Source of the DNA: Pseudomonadota bacterium
GTDB taxonomy: Bacteria; Desulfobacterota; Desulfobulbia; Desulfobulbales; Desulfocapsaceae
Assembly: GCA_023412495.1 (NCBI GenBank)
Contig: JAEYNP010000071.1
Span: 1 to 48,064 of the forward strand
Length of the DNA: 48,064 nt
Reading direction: 5' to 3'
Shown: positions 32,113 to 40,277 of the stretch, one piece after another
Numbering within the stretch: position 1 is the first letter of the stretch
Layout: each line of letters opens with the position of its first letter
The notes under the pieces: generated by a model
Database searches by the model: none
Seen by the model: only the letters and a program-made list of their open reading frames with translations
What the model was told of the DNA's origin: nothing
Translations under genes and position numbers: made by a program

Positions 32113-33570
32113 TCATCCCTTGATGTTTCCGACGGGTGCGAAGCGGCAGACAGGTCTGCTGATTTCCGCCTGCGCCGCCGCCCGGATCACCTCGTCGATG
32201 TCCTTGTAGGCCCCGCCCGCCTCCTCTGCGAGCCCCGACCACGAGGTGCTGCGGACATAGATGCCGCGCTTCTCCATTTCCGCCTGGAGCTCTTTGCCCC
32301 GGTACATCCGCTTGGCCTTGCGGCGGCTCATGGTCCGGCCGCTGCCGTGGGCAGTGGAGTAGAAGGTCGCGGCGCCTCCGGGCGTGCCCGAAAGCAGGTA
32401 GGAGCCGGTTTCCATGCTGCCGCCGATGATCACCGGCTGCCCGGTCTTGCTGTATTTTTCCGGCACTCCTTCCATGCCGGGGCCGAAGGCGCGGGTGGCG
32501 CCCTTTCTATGCACCAGCACCTCGCGCATCGTTCCGTCAACCTCGTGCCGCTCGAGTTTGGCGGTATTGTGGGCCACGTCGTAGACCTGGTGGAGGCCGA
32601 GGTCGGCGGGGTCTCTGTGCATGACGTCGGAGAAGACCTCGCGGATGCGGTGCAGGATCACCTGGCGGTTGGCGAACGACATGTTGATGGCGCACTTCAT
32701 CGCCGCGAAATAGTCCTGGCCCTCCGGCGAGCGGAACGGCGCACAGGCGAGCTCCCGGTCGAGGATCCTGATGCCGTACTTGGACTCCATGACATCGAGG
32801 AAGAGGCGAAGATAGTCGGTCGCCACCTGATGGCCGAAGCCGCGGCTGCCGCAGTGGAACATGATCACCACCTGGTTGGGGATGTGGATGCCGAAGGCTC
32901 GCGCCACTTCGGGATCATGAATGTCCTCCGGCCGGGCGATCTGGATCTCCAAATAATGGTTGCCCGAGCCGAGGGTCCCCAGCTGCTTGTAGCCCCTCTC
33001 CACCGCCCGGTCGCTGACCTTCGCCGCGTCGGCGCCCAGGATCCTGCCGGTCTCCTCGGTGACCGCGAGGTCTTCGGGCCGGCCGAGCCCCCGTTCGATG
33101 CACCAGTGGGCGCCCTGCTCGATCACCTCGCGGAATTCATCGGGCGAGAGGCGGATGAAGCCCCGGCAGCCGACCCCGGCAGGGACCCGCGCAAACAGCC
33201 GGTCGACCAGCTGTCGGAGGTGCGGCAGGATTTCGTCGTAGGTGAGGTTGGTGGTCACCAGGCGCATACCGCAATTCACGTCGAAGCCGATGCCGCCGGG
33301 GGAGATGACCCCGGTCTCGGCATCCATGGCGGCCACGCCGCCGATGGGAAAGCCGTAGCCCCAGTGCCCGTCGGGCATGCAGTAGGCGTATTTCTGGATG
33401 CCCGGCAGGGTGGCCACATTGGTCACCTGGTCGAAGACGCCTATATCCATCTCCGAGACGAGTTTTTCGGTGGCGTAGATGCGGGCCGGCACGCGCATGC
33501 CCTCCTTGAAAGAGGTGGGCAATTCCCAGACGGTGTCGGAGATTCTGATGAGTTCGGGTGGAATCGGCAT
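32113..33570 (-). CDS. rtcB: RtcB RNA-splicing ligase
   Basis: The 485-aa protein matches RtcB along its length. The metal-binding GFDVNCG (Asp97, Cys100), GSGNHYLEIQ, HCGSRGFGHQ and the guanylylation site HGSGRTMSRRKA with nucleophile His408 are all intact. RtcB joins RNA 2',3'-cyclic phosphate or 3'-phosphate ends to 5'-OH ends with GTP and Mn(II), repairing cleaved tRNA and rRNA. The ATG is preceded by GGGAAG. It heads an operon with a COG0523 GTPase and archease; no rtcR or rtcA is seen. Confidence 0.95.
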   Translation of the reverse strand: MPIPPELIRISDTVWELPTSFKEGMRVPARIYATEKLVSEMDIGVFDQVTNVATLPGIQKYAYCMPDGHWGYGFPIGGVAAMDAETGVISPGGIGFDVNCGMRLVTTNLTYDEILPHLRQLVDRLFARVPAGVGCRGFIRLSPDEFREVIEQGAHWCIERGLGRPEDLAVTEETGRILGADAAKVSDRAVERGYKQLGTLGSGNHYLEIQIARPEDIHDPEVARAFGIHIPNQVVIMFHCGSRGFGHQVATDYLRLFLDVMESKYGIRILDRELACAPFRSPEGQDYFAAMKCAINMSFANRQVILHRIREVFSDVMHRDPADLGLHQVYDVAHNTAKLERHEVDGTMREVLVHRKGATRAFGPGMEGVPEKYSKTGQPVIIGGSMETGSYLLSGTPGGAATFYSTAHGSGRTMSRRKAKRMYRGKELQAEMEKRGIYVRSTSWSGLAEEAGGAYKDIDEVIRAAAQAEISRPVCRFAPVGNIKG

Positions 33571-33732
33571 GGCGTATCTTCCCTGCTTGCGGAAATCGCT
33601 CTTTTCCGGGCGATCCCCGGAATGAGTGTTTCTTGCGTCGCAGAGAAAAAGCTAACCACAATTTGGTGCCGATTCAAGCACGATCGCTCGCGGGAAGACC
33701 GCCGTCGATTTCCGCAAATCCGTTTGGAGCAA

Positions 33733-34371
33733 CTACGACAGCAGCAGGCTGTGGGCGAATTTGATGATCGGCAGGATCACCTTGGAGAGGATGCCGGAGA
33801 AGGCGAGGATCAGGATGAGAATGAATCCGAAACGCTCGAATTGCAGATAGGAGGCCGCCAGCCTATCCGGCAGCAAGCCGGTCAGGATCCGGCTGCCGTC
33901 GAGCGGCGGGATGGGCAGGAAGTTGAAGATGCAGAGCACCAGATTGATCCAGACGCTAGCGACCAGCATGTGACTGAAGGGCACCAGGATGGCCTCGGCC
34001 GCAATCGAATACGGCATGACCTCGGCGATAAACCAGACAGCCTTGGCGGCGATCGCGCTCACTACGGCAAGTCCGAGATTGGTGACGGGGCCGGCCATGG
34101 CCACCCACAGCATATCTTGCCGCGGATTGCGGAAATAGACGGGATTGACCGGCACCGGCTTGGCCCAGCCGATCTTGATGAGAAAGAAGGCGATGGTCCC
34201 GATGGGGTCGAGGTGGCTGAGCGGGTTGAGGGTCAATCTTCCGGCCCGCTGCGCCGTCGGATCTCCCAGCCGGTACGCCACCACCCCGTGGGCGAATTCA
34301 TGGAGGGTCAGGGCGAGCAGGAGCGGCGGGGCGAGAATGATGAGTTCCGTGATAAAGTCTGTCATTGGCAT
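33733..34371 (-). CDS. site-2 protease family (M50) membrane metalloprotease
   Basis: The protein starts at one of two adjacent ATGs (34371 or 34365); a longer frame to 34515 has no family character. In 212 aa it shows the zinc motif HEFAH (His24, Glu25, His28) in the first membrane segment, NPLSHLDPIGTIAF, a GPVTNL turn and the third ligand region PPLDGSRI in a later membrane segment. This is the compact SpoIVFB/YwhC-like branch with four to five membrane helices and no PDZ or CBS domain. The substrate is unknown. Confidence 0.9.
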   Translation of the reverse strand: MPMTDFITELIILAPPLLLALTLHEFAHGVVAYRLGDPTAQRAGRLTLNPLSHLDPIGTIAFFLIKIGWAKPVPVNPVYFRNPRQDMLWVAMAGPVTNLGLAVVSAIAAKAVWFIAEVMPYSIAAEAILVPFSHMLVASVWINLVLCIFNFLPIPPLDGSRILTGLLPDRLAASYLQFERFGFILILILAFSGILSKVILPIIKFAHSLLLS

Positions 34372-34562
34372 TGAAGCAGGATGAATGAAAAACCGGGGCA
34401 AGATGCCGGGGCCGCCCCATATCCTAAGTATAATCTGGCTTTTTACAACTTGAATTTGCGCGGGGCGCCTCTTTCGAGCCGGATCGTGTCGGGTCGGCCG
34501 GAGAGTTTTGCCCATCGGCGGGGAAATCCAGCGATTCCTGTCTGCAGTCTTGCCCCGTTTCT

Positions 34563-34700
34563 CTCATGCGAGCTAACGCCCGCAACCCAAGGGTTATTAG
34601 CCCCTCCCACACCAGAGGGGACTCTTTTCAGTACCACCTTGAGGGGTATAAGTACATTCACGAAATTCATTCTCAAAAAACAAGAAATGAATTTCTAAGG
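34563..34700 (+). repeat. dispersed intergenic repeat, copy 4 (longest)
   Basis: This 138-bp copy contains both parts seen separately elsewhere. Its first part (to about 34620) matches 8583-8640. Its second part matches 15650-15690 and the reverse complement of 7664-7739. The end carries an inverted repeat, GAAATTCATT/AATGAATTTC, equivalent to the hairpin of copy 1. Confidence 0.7.
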
Positions 34701-34702
34701 TA

Positions 34703-34869
34703 CTAGTGTCCTGTAAGCATCATCTGTTATATCTTGCTTGTCCTTTTGGCTTCCTGGCTTCGTTACTCTTTCGGTCACATAGCGCTGCTATGCTCCCTCA
34801 ATCGTGCCTTTGCAGGAAGCCAAAATTACTGCGCAATATTACAACATCTGAAACTTGACATGACACTAG
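34703..34869. mobile_element. MITE-like palindromic element, 167 bp
   Basis: The ends are CTAGTGTCCTGT (34703-34714) and the inverse of CTAGTGTCATGT (34858-34869), 11 of 12 identical. Inside, TTTTGGCTTCCTG (34744-34756) and CAGGAAGCCAAAA (34813-34825) are perfect complements, and CATAGCGCTGCTATG forms the tip. The whole unit can fold into one long hairpin and encodes nothing, which is typical of a non-autonomous element. No transposase with matching ends is in the window. Confidence 0.65.
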
Positions 34870-35036
34870 GATGAAAAGGATGAAATGTTGAGACGACGAT
34901 CAGCAAAAAAATTGCAAAATTTGAGATGAAAGGGTAGCCTGACAGCCGTGGATCATGCGGCTTTCAGCGTAGGATTTTCCGGGTGGCCCTTGGAAACTGC
35001 ACTAATCCGATCCATTCATTTGCCCGACGAGCAGCT

Positions 35037-36083
35037 ATGTACAAACGGTATTTCGGCCTGAAAGAGAAACCCTTCCGCATCGCCCCGACCCCGCGCTATC
35101 TCTATCTGAGCGATCTGCATCGGGAGGCCCTGGTGCATCTGCTTTACGGGATCAACGGCGAGGGATGCATCATCCTGCTGACCGGGGAGGTGGGCACGGG
35201 CAAGACCATGATTTGCCGAAGCCTCATCGAGAGACTGCCTGAAACGACTGACTTCGCTCTTATCCTCAACCCCATCCTGACCATCACCGACCTGCTGCAG
35301 ACGATCTGCGAAGAACTCCACATCGCGATCGACGAGAATTCGCCCTCGGCGAAGATCTATATCGACAGGCTCAATCGCCATCTGCTGGAGGCGCACGCCC
35401 GAGGGCGCAACACCGCGCTCATCATCGATGAGGCCCAGAATCTGGATATGGAGATTCTGGAACAGCTGCGGCTTTTAACCAACCTCGAGACCGATACCCA
35501 TAAACTGCTGCAGATCGTGCTGATCGGCCAGCCCGAGCTCTTGAAGACGCTGAGCGACCCAAAATACGCACAGATAAATCAGAGGATCACGACCCGGTAC
35601 CATTTGTCCCCGCTCCGGCCGGACGACGTACCTCCCTACATCCTGCACCGGATCGCCATGGCCGGCGGCGAAGGTTATGCCCGGATCTTCAGCAAGGCCG
35701 CTCTCCGCTATGTGGCAAAAATCACCAAGGGCGTCCCCAGGAGAATCAACATCCTCTGCGACCGCGCCCTTCTCGGTGCCTACGCTGAAAACAGGGATCA
35801 CGTCGATCTGAGAATAGTGCGCAAGGCCGCCCGGGAGATCGACGGCCCCCTCGACCGTTTCTGGTGGGCGCCCAAGGCCGCCCTCGCCGTGGCCGCTCTT
35901 CTTCTGGCCATCGCTTTGCCTGCCACGATCTACTTCGCGCCCCGCGTGCCGGGACTGGCGGCGATGAAAGCTAGTTTCCTCTCCATCGTCGGTTTCGAGA
36001 CCACTCCGCCGCCGGCGTCCCCGGTCGCCCAGGCGGATCCCGTCGGGTCCCCTGAGACAAAAATTTCACAAAAAAAAGATTGA
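35037..36083 (+). CDS. gspA: GspA/ExeA-family AAA ATPase
   Basis: The ATG at 35037 gives the family's typical start MYKRYFGLKEKPF. The 348-aa protein has a P-loop LLTGEVGTGKT (Walker A about 50-57), Walker B ALIIDEAQ and sensor residues of the ExeA/MSHA-type ATPases. One membrane segment follows near residues 283-303, then a short Pro-rich periplasmic tail. In Aeromonas, ExeA with ExeB binds peptidoglycan and helps multimerise the type II secretin ExeD. The usual C-terminal peptidoglycan-binding domain is missing here, so the short tail may only anchor. gspB follows after three bases. Confidence 0.85.
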   Translation: MYKRYFGLKEKPFRIAPTPRYLYLSDLHREALVHLLYGINGEGCIILLTGEVGTGKTMICRSLIERLPETTDFALILNPILTITDLLQTICEELHIAIDENSPSAKIYIDRLNRHLLEAHARGRNTALIIDEAQNLDMEILEQLRLLTNLETDTHKLLQIVLIGQPELLKTLSDPKYAQINQRITTRYHLSPLRPDDVPPYILHRIAMAGGEGYARIFSKAALRYVAKITKGVPRRINILCDRALLGAYAENRDHVDLRIVRKAAREIDGPLDRFWWAPKAALAVAALLLAIALPATIYFAPRVPGLAAMKASFLSIVGFETTPPPASPVAQADPVGSPETKISQKKD

Positions 36084-36086
36084 GAC

Positions 36087-37046
36087 ATGTCCTACATTCT
36101 CGACGCTTTAAAAAAATCCGATCGGGAAAGGCAGCAGGAGCCTGCCCTGCACCTGCAACCTCTCTGCGAGACCTCGCCGTCATTCAAGGCGGGTAGCGGC
36201 CCCCGGAGACGCCGTTGGGCTTTTTTATTTATCTTCGGGCTCTTGTGCATGGGTATGCTGCTGAAATGGTCGGATTGGAGTCCTTGGACCGGAAAAAACG
36301 GGCAGGGGCCCGAAGCAAACACGCCCCGGCTCGAGCCCGCGGAGTCTGGTGGATTGCCTGCTGTTGCCGAAACCGATAAAAGCCTTCATCCCCTGAAGGT
36401 TCAGGCGGAGCGGTTCGATGACTGGGCGCAGCACTTGCCGAAAAATGACAGCCCGCTGCCCCCGGAGAAAAACGTTTCGCCGGATGAGGCGGAACCGGAA
36501 GGACTCCCGCCGGTGGTGAAGCTTGCCGCCATCCCGGGCAAAAAATCCACCGGTCTCGTCAGGATAAAAAGGGAACGGGAAAAAGTTTTCATGGCCCCGC
36601 AGGAAGGCTCCACCGTCATCAGTCAGTCTCCGCCCGCCGCTGTCGTCCAGGCCGAACCGCTCGTAGCCGTCACCTCTCCGACTGTTTCGGGGTCGGCCGG
36701 GCCCGCTTCGACCCCGATGGCAGAGCCCCGGCCCTCCCAGCCCGCGCGACAGCCTCAGCCGGTCGCCTCCGCTTTCGGTCAGCCGGAACCCGCCCCGTCG
36801 AAAAAGCCCGGGAGCAATCTTCCCTATTTGCAAGATCTGCCGTATCAGGTGCGGACAGAGATACCGAAACTGCAGTTCGCCGGGCACGCCTATGCTGTCG
36901 ATCCGGCACAGAGGTTGATCGTCGTCAACGGGACGATCATGCGGGAGGGCGACCATATCGATGCCGTGACGAGACTCGCGGAAATTACCTGGGAAGGGGT
37001 GGTCATCGACCGAAAAGGCGTCAGATTCCAGGTGAAGTGCTACTGA
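36087..37046 (+). CDS. gspB: GspB-like general secretion pathway protein B
   Basis: The 319-aa protein begins MSYILDALKKSDRERQ, the diagnostic cytoplasmic N-terminus of GspB/ExeB. One membrane segment lies at about residues 47-66. A long Pro/Ala/Glu-rich periplasmic linker leads to the C-terminal GspB domain (LPYQVRTEIPKLQFAGHAYAVDP...VNGTIMREGD). It should work with GspA to place the outer-membrane secretin. It is immediately downstream of gspA in an operon that ends at a long AT-rich hairpin. Confidence 0.87.
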   Translation: MSYILDALKKSDRERQQEPALHLQPLCETSPSFKAGSGPRRRRWAFLFIFGLLCMGMLLKWSDWSPWTGKNGQGPEANTPRLEPAESGGLPAVAETDKSLHPLKVQAERFDDWAQHLPKNDSPLPPEKNVSPDEAEPEGLPPVVKLAAIPGKKSTGLVRIKREREKVFMAPQEGSTVISQSPPAAVVQAEPLVAVTSPTVSGSAGPASTPMAEPRPSQPARQPQPVASAFGQPEPAPSKKPGSNLPYLQDLPYQVRTEIPKLQFAGHAYAVDPAQRLIVVNGTIMREGDHIDAVTRLAEITWEGVVIDRKGVRFQVKCY

Positions 37047-37483
37047 AGACGGCAGGCCCCTGGTTGCTTGTAATTGCCATCCCGGTGGGCTTGCAGCGTA
37101 TATACACATGGCCCGGCGTACCTTGGTTCCCGCCTTGGAGTCTGACGGATTATGCCCTTTTCCCCCCAATATCTTCGCTAAACTCGAAAAAATTATCCTC
37201 GAAATATTAAGGGTAATTTTTTTCGAGTTTGCCTCGATCTGAGAAAAAATTGCTATAATCCGGCAAACTCCTCGACCTTATAACTGAAAAAGCCGCATGC
37301 CTGACAAGATGAAGGCTTGAAGATATGTCTCGTTGCCTGTACAACTAACCCAGCTGATTTGGATGCACCTTCGCGAAAATTTTCCAAGGTACTGACATCA
37401 GTAAGCAGTATACGAGGCCGCCAGAAGACAGTTCCCCAGGAACTGCGGCTTCTTCCCTCGTCCCCACAACAAAGGAGCATGCC
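37047..37483. other. 437-bp intergenic region with hairpin and possible promoter
   Basis: No gene is supported. The region contains a long hairpin (37180-37230) and TATAAT at 37254-37259 that could be a -10 for the downstream oxidoreductase operon, with a poor -35 (TTGCCT, 19 bp upstream). At about 37345-37362 lies CTAACCCAGCTGATTTGG, which recurs with one change near 43571. Confidence 0.5.
37180..37230 (+). terminator. long AT-rich hairpin after gspB
   Basis: AAACTCGAAAAAATTATCCT (37180-37199) pairs with the segment 37209-37230 over about 20 bp with one or two mismatches. The right arm holds a run of seven T, so a bidirectional terminator is plausible. It may also extrude as a cruciform. 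Confidence 0.6.
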
Positions 37484-37960
37484 ATGACTGAAGATATCCG
37501 CTTCACCCTGAACGGCGAGCCACGGACCATCCCGGTGGACGGCGAGCGTCCGCTCTTGTGGGTCATCCGCCAGGACTTGGGCCTGACCGGCACCAAATAC
37601 GGCTGCGGCGAGGGGGTGTGCGGCTCATGCACTGTGCTGGTCGACGGCCTCGCCGTCCGTTCCTGTCAGACGCCTGTCCGGGAGGTGGAGGGCAGGGAGG
37701 TCGTTACCATCGAGGGGCTGGCGGCGGGCGACAAGCTTCACCCGGTCCAGCAAGCCTTCATCGAGCACGACGCCCTCCAGTGCGGCTACTGCACGCCCGG
37801 CATGATCATGCAGGCGGCCTCCTTTTTGAAACAAAATTCCCAGCCCGGCAGGGCCGAAATCACCAGGGCCATGGAAGAGAACCTGTGCCGCTGCGGGGCG
37901 CACAAACGCATCGTGGCGGCTATCGAGGCGGCCGCGGCAACCATGAAAGGAGGTGGCTGA
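37484..37960 (+). CDS. iorA: 2Fe-2S subunit of molybdenum hydroxylase (IorA-like)
   Basis: AAAGGAG precedes the ATG. The 158-aa protein has the plant-type ferredoxin cluster (Cys41, Cys46, Cys49, Cys61) and the second, helical 2Fe-2S site (Cys100, Cys103, Cys135, Cys137; CGYCTPG and CRCG). This is the small subunit of xanthine oxidase-family enzymes, closest in layout to isoquinoline 1-oxidoreductase alpha. It would pass electrons from the molybdenum subunit encoded next. The exact substrate, an N-heterocycle or an aldehyde, is unknown. Confidence 0.9.
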   Translation: MTEDIRFTLNGEPRTIPVDGERPLLWVIRQDLGLTGTKYGCGEGVCGSCTVLVDGLAVRSCQTPVREVEGREVVTIEGLAAGDKLHPVQQAFIEHDALQCGYCTPGMIMQAASFLKQNSQPGRAEITRAMEENLCRCGAHKRIVAAIEAAAATMKGGG

Positions 37961-37961
37961 A

Positions 37962-40097
37962 ATGGCAAAAGATCATGAAAATCTGTCGCCATCCCCTGCG
38001 TTCTCGCGCCGCGATTTCCTGAAGGGCGCCTGCGGCCTGTTCGTTTTCTTCGTTGCCGGGGACTTCCTCCTGTTTTCCGGGGAGGGCGAAGGCGCCCCGC
38101 TGCCATCCGACTTCAACGCCTTTCTGAAAATCGGCGCGGACGGCCGGGTGGCCTGCTACACCGGTAAGATCGAAATGGGCCAAGGGATTGTCACCTCGCT
38201 TGCCCAGATGCTCGCAGACGAACTGGACGTGAGCTTCGACAGCATTGACGTGGTCATGGGCGACACCGACCTCTGCCCGTACGACCGGGGGACCTTCGGC
38301 AGCCTGACCACCCGGGCCTTCGGTCCGGCCTTGCGCCAGGCCGGGGCCGAGGCAAGGGCGGTGCTCCTGGGGCTCGCCGCCGAGCGTCTTCACGCGCCGG
38401 TAGAGAGCCTGGCCGTGGAGAGGGGCCGGATCTTTGTGAAAGATTCGCCGGAAAAGCGCATCTCCTACGCCGAGCTGACCGAAGGAAAGCGCATCGAGCA
38501 CTTCGTGCAGGGTCAAGCGGAACCGAAGAACCCTGAAGTATTCAAGCTGATGAACCGCCCGCGCCTGCGGGCCGACGCCCTGGCCAAGGTGACCGGGCAG
38601 GCCCAATACGCCGGAGACATCCGGCTGCCGGGCATGCTCTGCGCCCGTATCCTGCGACCTCCCGCCCATGGAGCGAAGCTGCTCTCCGTAGATTCCAGCG
38701 AGGCGGAGCGTCAGGACGGCGTCAGGATCGTCCGCGACGGCGAGATGGTGGCGGTGCTCCACGAGAAATGGGATGTGGCCGATGCCGCACTGCGCAGTAT
38801 CAAGGCCACCTTCGACAGGCCCGAGCCGGCCGTCGATACTGAAACGATCTTCGACCACCTCCTGAAGGTGGCCCCGGCAGGGTCGACCATCGCCGAGGGC
38901 GGCAATATCGAGGACGGGGCGAGGCAGGCCGGGGCCGTGATGGACTCAACCTTTCTGGACGGCTACGTGGCCCACGCCCCCATCGAGCCCCACACCGCCA
39001 CGGTGCATCTCGAAAACGGCAGGGCGACCGTCTGGCCCTCAAGCCAGACACCCTTTCCCGCCAGGGATGAGGTAGCCGGTGTGCTTGGGTTGCCGCCGGA
39101 GAAAGTACATGTCGTATCGCCCTTTCTCGGCGGCGGTTTCGGCGGCAAGACTCGCAATCTTCAAGTTGTGGAGGCCGCCCGGCTGTCCAAACTGACCGGC
39201 AGGCCGGTGCAGGTGGCCTGGAGCAGGGAGGATGAGTTTTTCCATGATTCCTTCCGCCCGGCGGCGGTGGTGAAAATCCGCTCCGGGCTCGCCTCCGAGG
39301 GCGGCCGCATCGGCTTCTGGGACTATCACGTCTATTTCGCCGGAGATCGCGGCGCCGCCCACTTTTACGACATCGCCAACCACCGCACCCAGATGCACGG
39401 CGCTCTCTGGGGCGTCCCGCCCGGCGTCCATCCCTTCGCAGTGGGGGCCTGGCGCGCTCCGGCCAACAACACCAACACCTTCGCCCGCGAGTCGCAGATC
39501 GACATCATGGCGGCCGGTGCTGGTATCGACCCTTTGGCCTTTCGCCTGCAGAACCTGAAGGACCAAAAAATGAGGCGGTTGATCGAGGCAGCGGCCGCCA
39601 GGTTCGGCTGGAAAAGCGCACCCGGGCCGAGCGGCAGGGGGCAGGGCATGGCCTGCGGCATCGACGCCGGGACCCTGGTGGCCACTATGGCCGAGGTGGA
39701 GGTAAACAAAAATACCGGCGCCGTGGCGGTAAAACGCGTGGTTTCCGCCCAGGACATGGGCCTGTGCGTGAATCCCGAGGGCGCCGCCATCCAGATGGAG
39801 GGCTGCATAACCATGGGGCTCGGCTATGCCCTCTCCGAAGAAGTCGAATTCCGGGGAGGCGAGATTCTAACCCGCAACTTCGACACTTACGAAATCCCGA
39901 GGTTTTCAGACCTGCCGGAGATCGAAACGGTCATCATCGACAACACCGGGTCCGCTCCGCAGGGAGGTGGCGAACCGGGCATCGTCACCATGGGCGGAGC
40001 CATCGCCAATGCCATCTTCGATGCCTGCGGTGCAAGGCTGTTTCGGCTGCCCATGACGCCTGGGCGGGTGAAAAAGGCGATTGAGGCGGCTGGGTAA
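37962..40097 (+). CDS. iorB: molybdopterin subunit of molybdenum hydroxylase (IorB-like)
   Basis: The start at 37962 has GGAGG eight bases upstream and lies two bases after the iorA stop. The 711-aa protein begins with a twin-arginine signal (SRRDFLKGACG, Arg16-Arg17), so the complex is probably exported folded to the periplasm. IEMGQGIVTSLAQMLADEL, FLGGGFGGKTR, WRAPANNTNTFA and the catalytic Glu in GGGEPGIVT (near residue 670) are the expected molybdenum-cofactor and active-site segments. The IorB-type fused arrangement lacks an FAD subunit. The electron acceptor is not encoded nearby. Confidence 0.9.
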   Translation: MAKDHENLSPSPAFSRRDFLKGACGLFVFFVAGDFLLFSGEGEGAPLPSDFNAFLKIGADGRVACYTGKIEMGQGIVTSLAQMLADELDVSFDSIDVVMGDTDLCPYDRGTFGSLTTRAFGPALRQAGAEARAVLLGLAAERLHAPVESLAVERGRIFVKDSPEKRISYAELTEGKRIEHFVQGQAEPKNPEVFKLMNRPRLRADALAKVTGQAQYAGDIRLPGMLCARILRPPAHGAKLLSVDSSEAERQDGVRIVRDGEMVAVLHEKWDVADAALRSIKATFDRPEPAVDTETIFDHLLKVAPAGSTIAEGGNIEDGARQAGAVMDSTFLDGYVAHAPIEPHTATVHLENGRATVWPSSQTPFPARDEVAGVLGLPPEKVHVVSPFLGGGFGGKTRNLQVVEAARLSKLTGRPVQVAWSREDEFFHDSFRPAAVVKIRSGLASEGGRIGFWDYHVYFAGDRGAAHFYDIANHRTQMHGALWGVPPGVHPFAVGAWRAPANNTNTFARESQIDIMAAGAGIDPLAFRLQNLKDQKMRRLIEAAAARFGWKSAPGPSGRGQGMACGIDAGTLVATMAEVEVNKNTGAVAVKRVVSAQDMGLCVNPEGAAIQMEGCITMGLGYALSEEVEFRGGEILTRNFDTYEIPRFSDLPEIETVIIDNTGSAPQGGGEPGIVTMGGAIANAIFDACGARLFRLPMTPGRVKKAIEAAG

Positions 40098-40277
40098 CGA
40101 GGCCCTTTATTGCGGTTCTGGAGATCCGACAAGAATGGGGATCTCTGAAAAACCTTGTCGAATCCGGCGGCAGAGAGTACCTTTTGCCTCCGTTATGTCA
40201 GCGGGTAGGAGCAAAGGAAACGCGAACCCGAATATACTTTTTCCATTTCCCCATTGTCATCATCACCTCGCCTTTTC

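Larger units (their letters stand above)
34372..35036. other. 665-bp intergenic region of repeats
   Basis: No gene is supported. The region holds a dispersed repeat (34563-34700) and, directly beside it, a MITE-like palindromic element (34703-34869). The remainder before gspA shows nothing clear. Confidence 0.7.

Noticed and set aside
33600..33700. Sigma-54 promoter for rtcB (GGCAC with TTGTG on the minus strand)
   Set aside because: The -12 GC is absent and the GG to G spacing is wrong; no rtcR gene is present.
31147..34374. A 1075-codon open frame on the plus strand
   Set aside because: It runs antisense to archease, the COG0523 GTPase, rtcB and the M50 protease, all with clear motifs. 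The long frame is a by-product of GC-rich codon usage and shows no family features.
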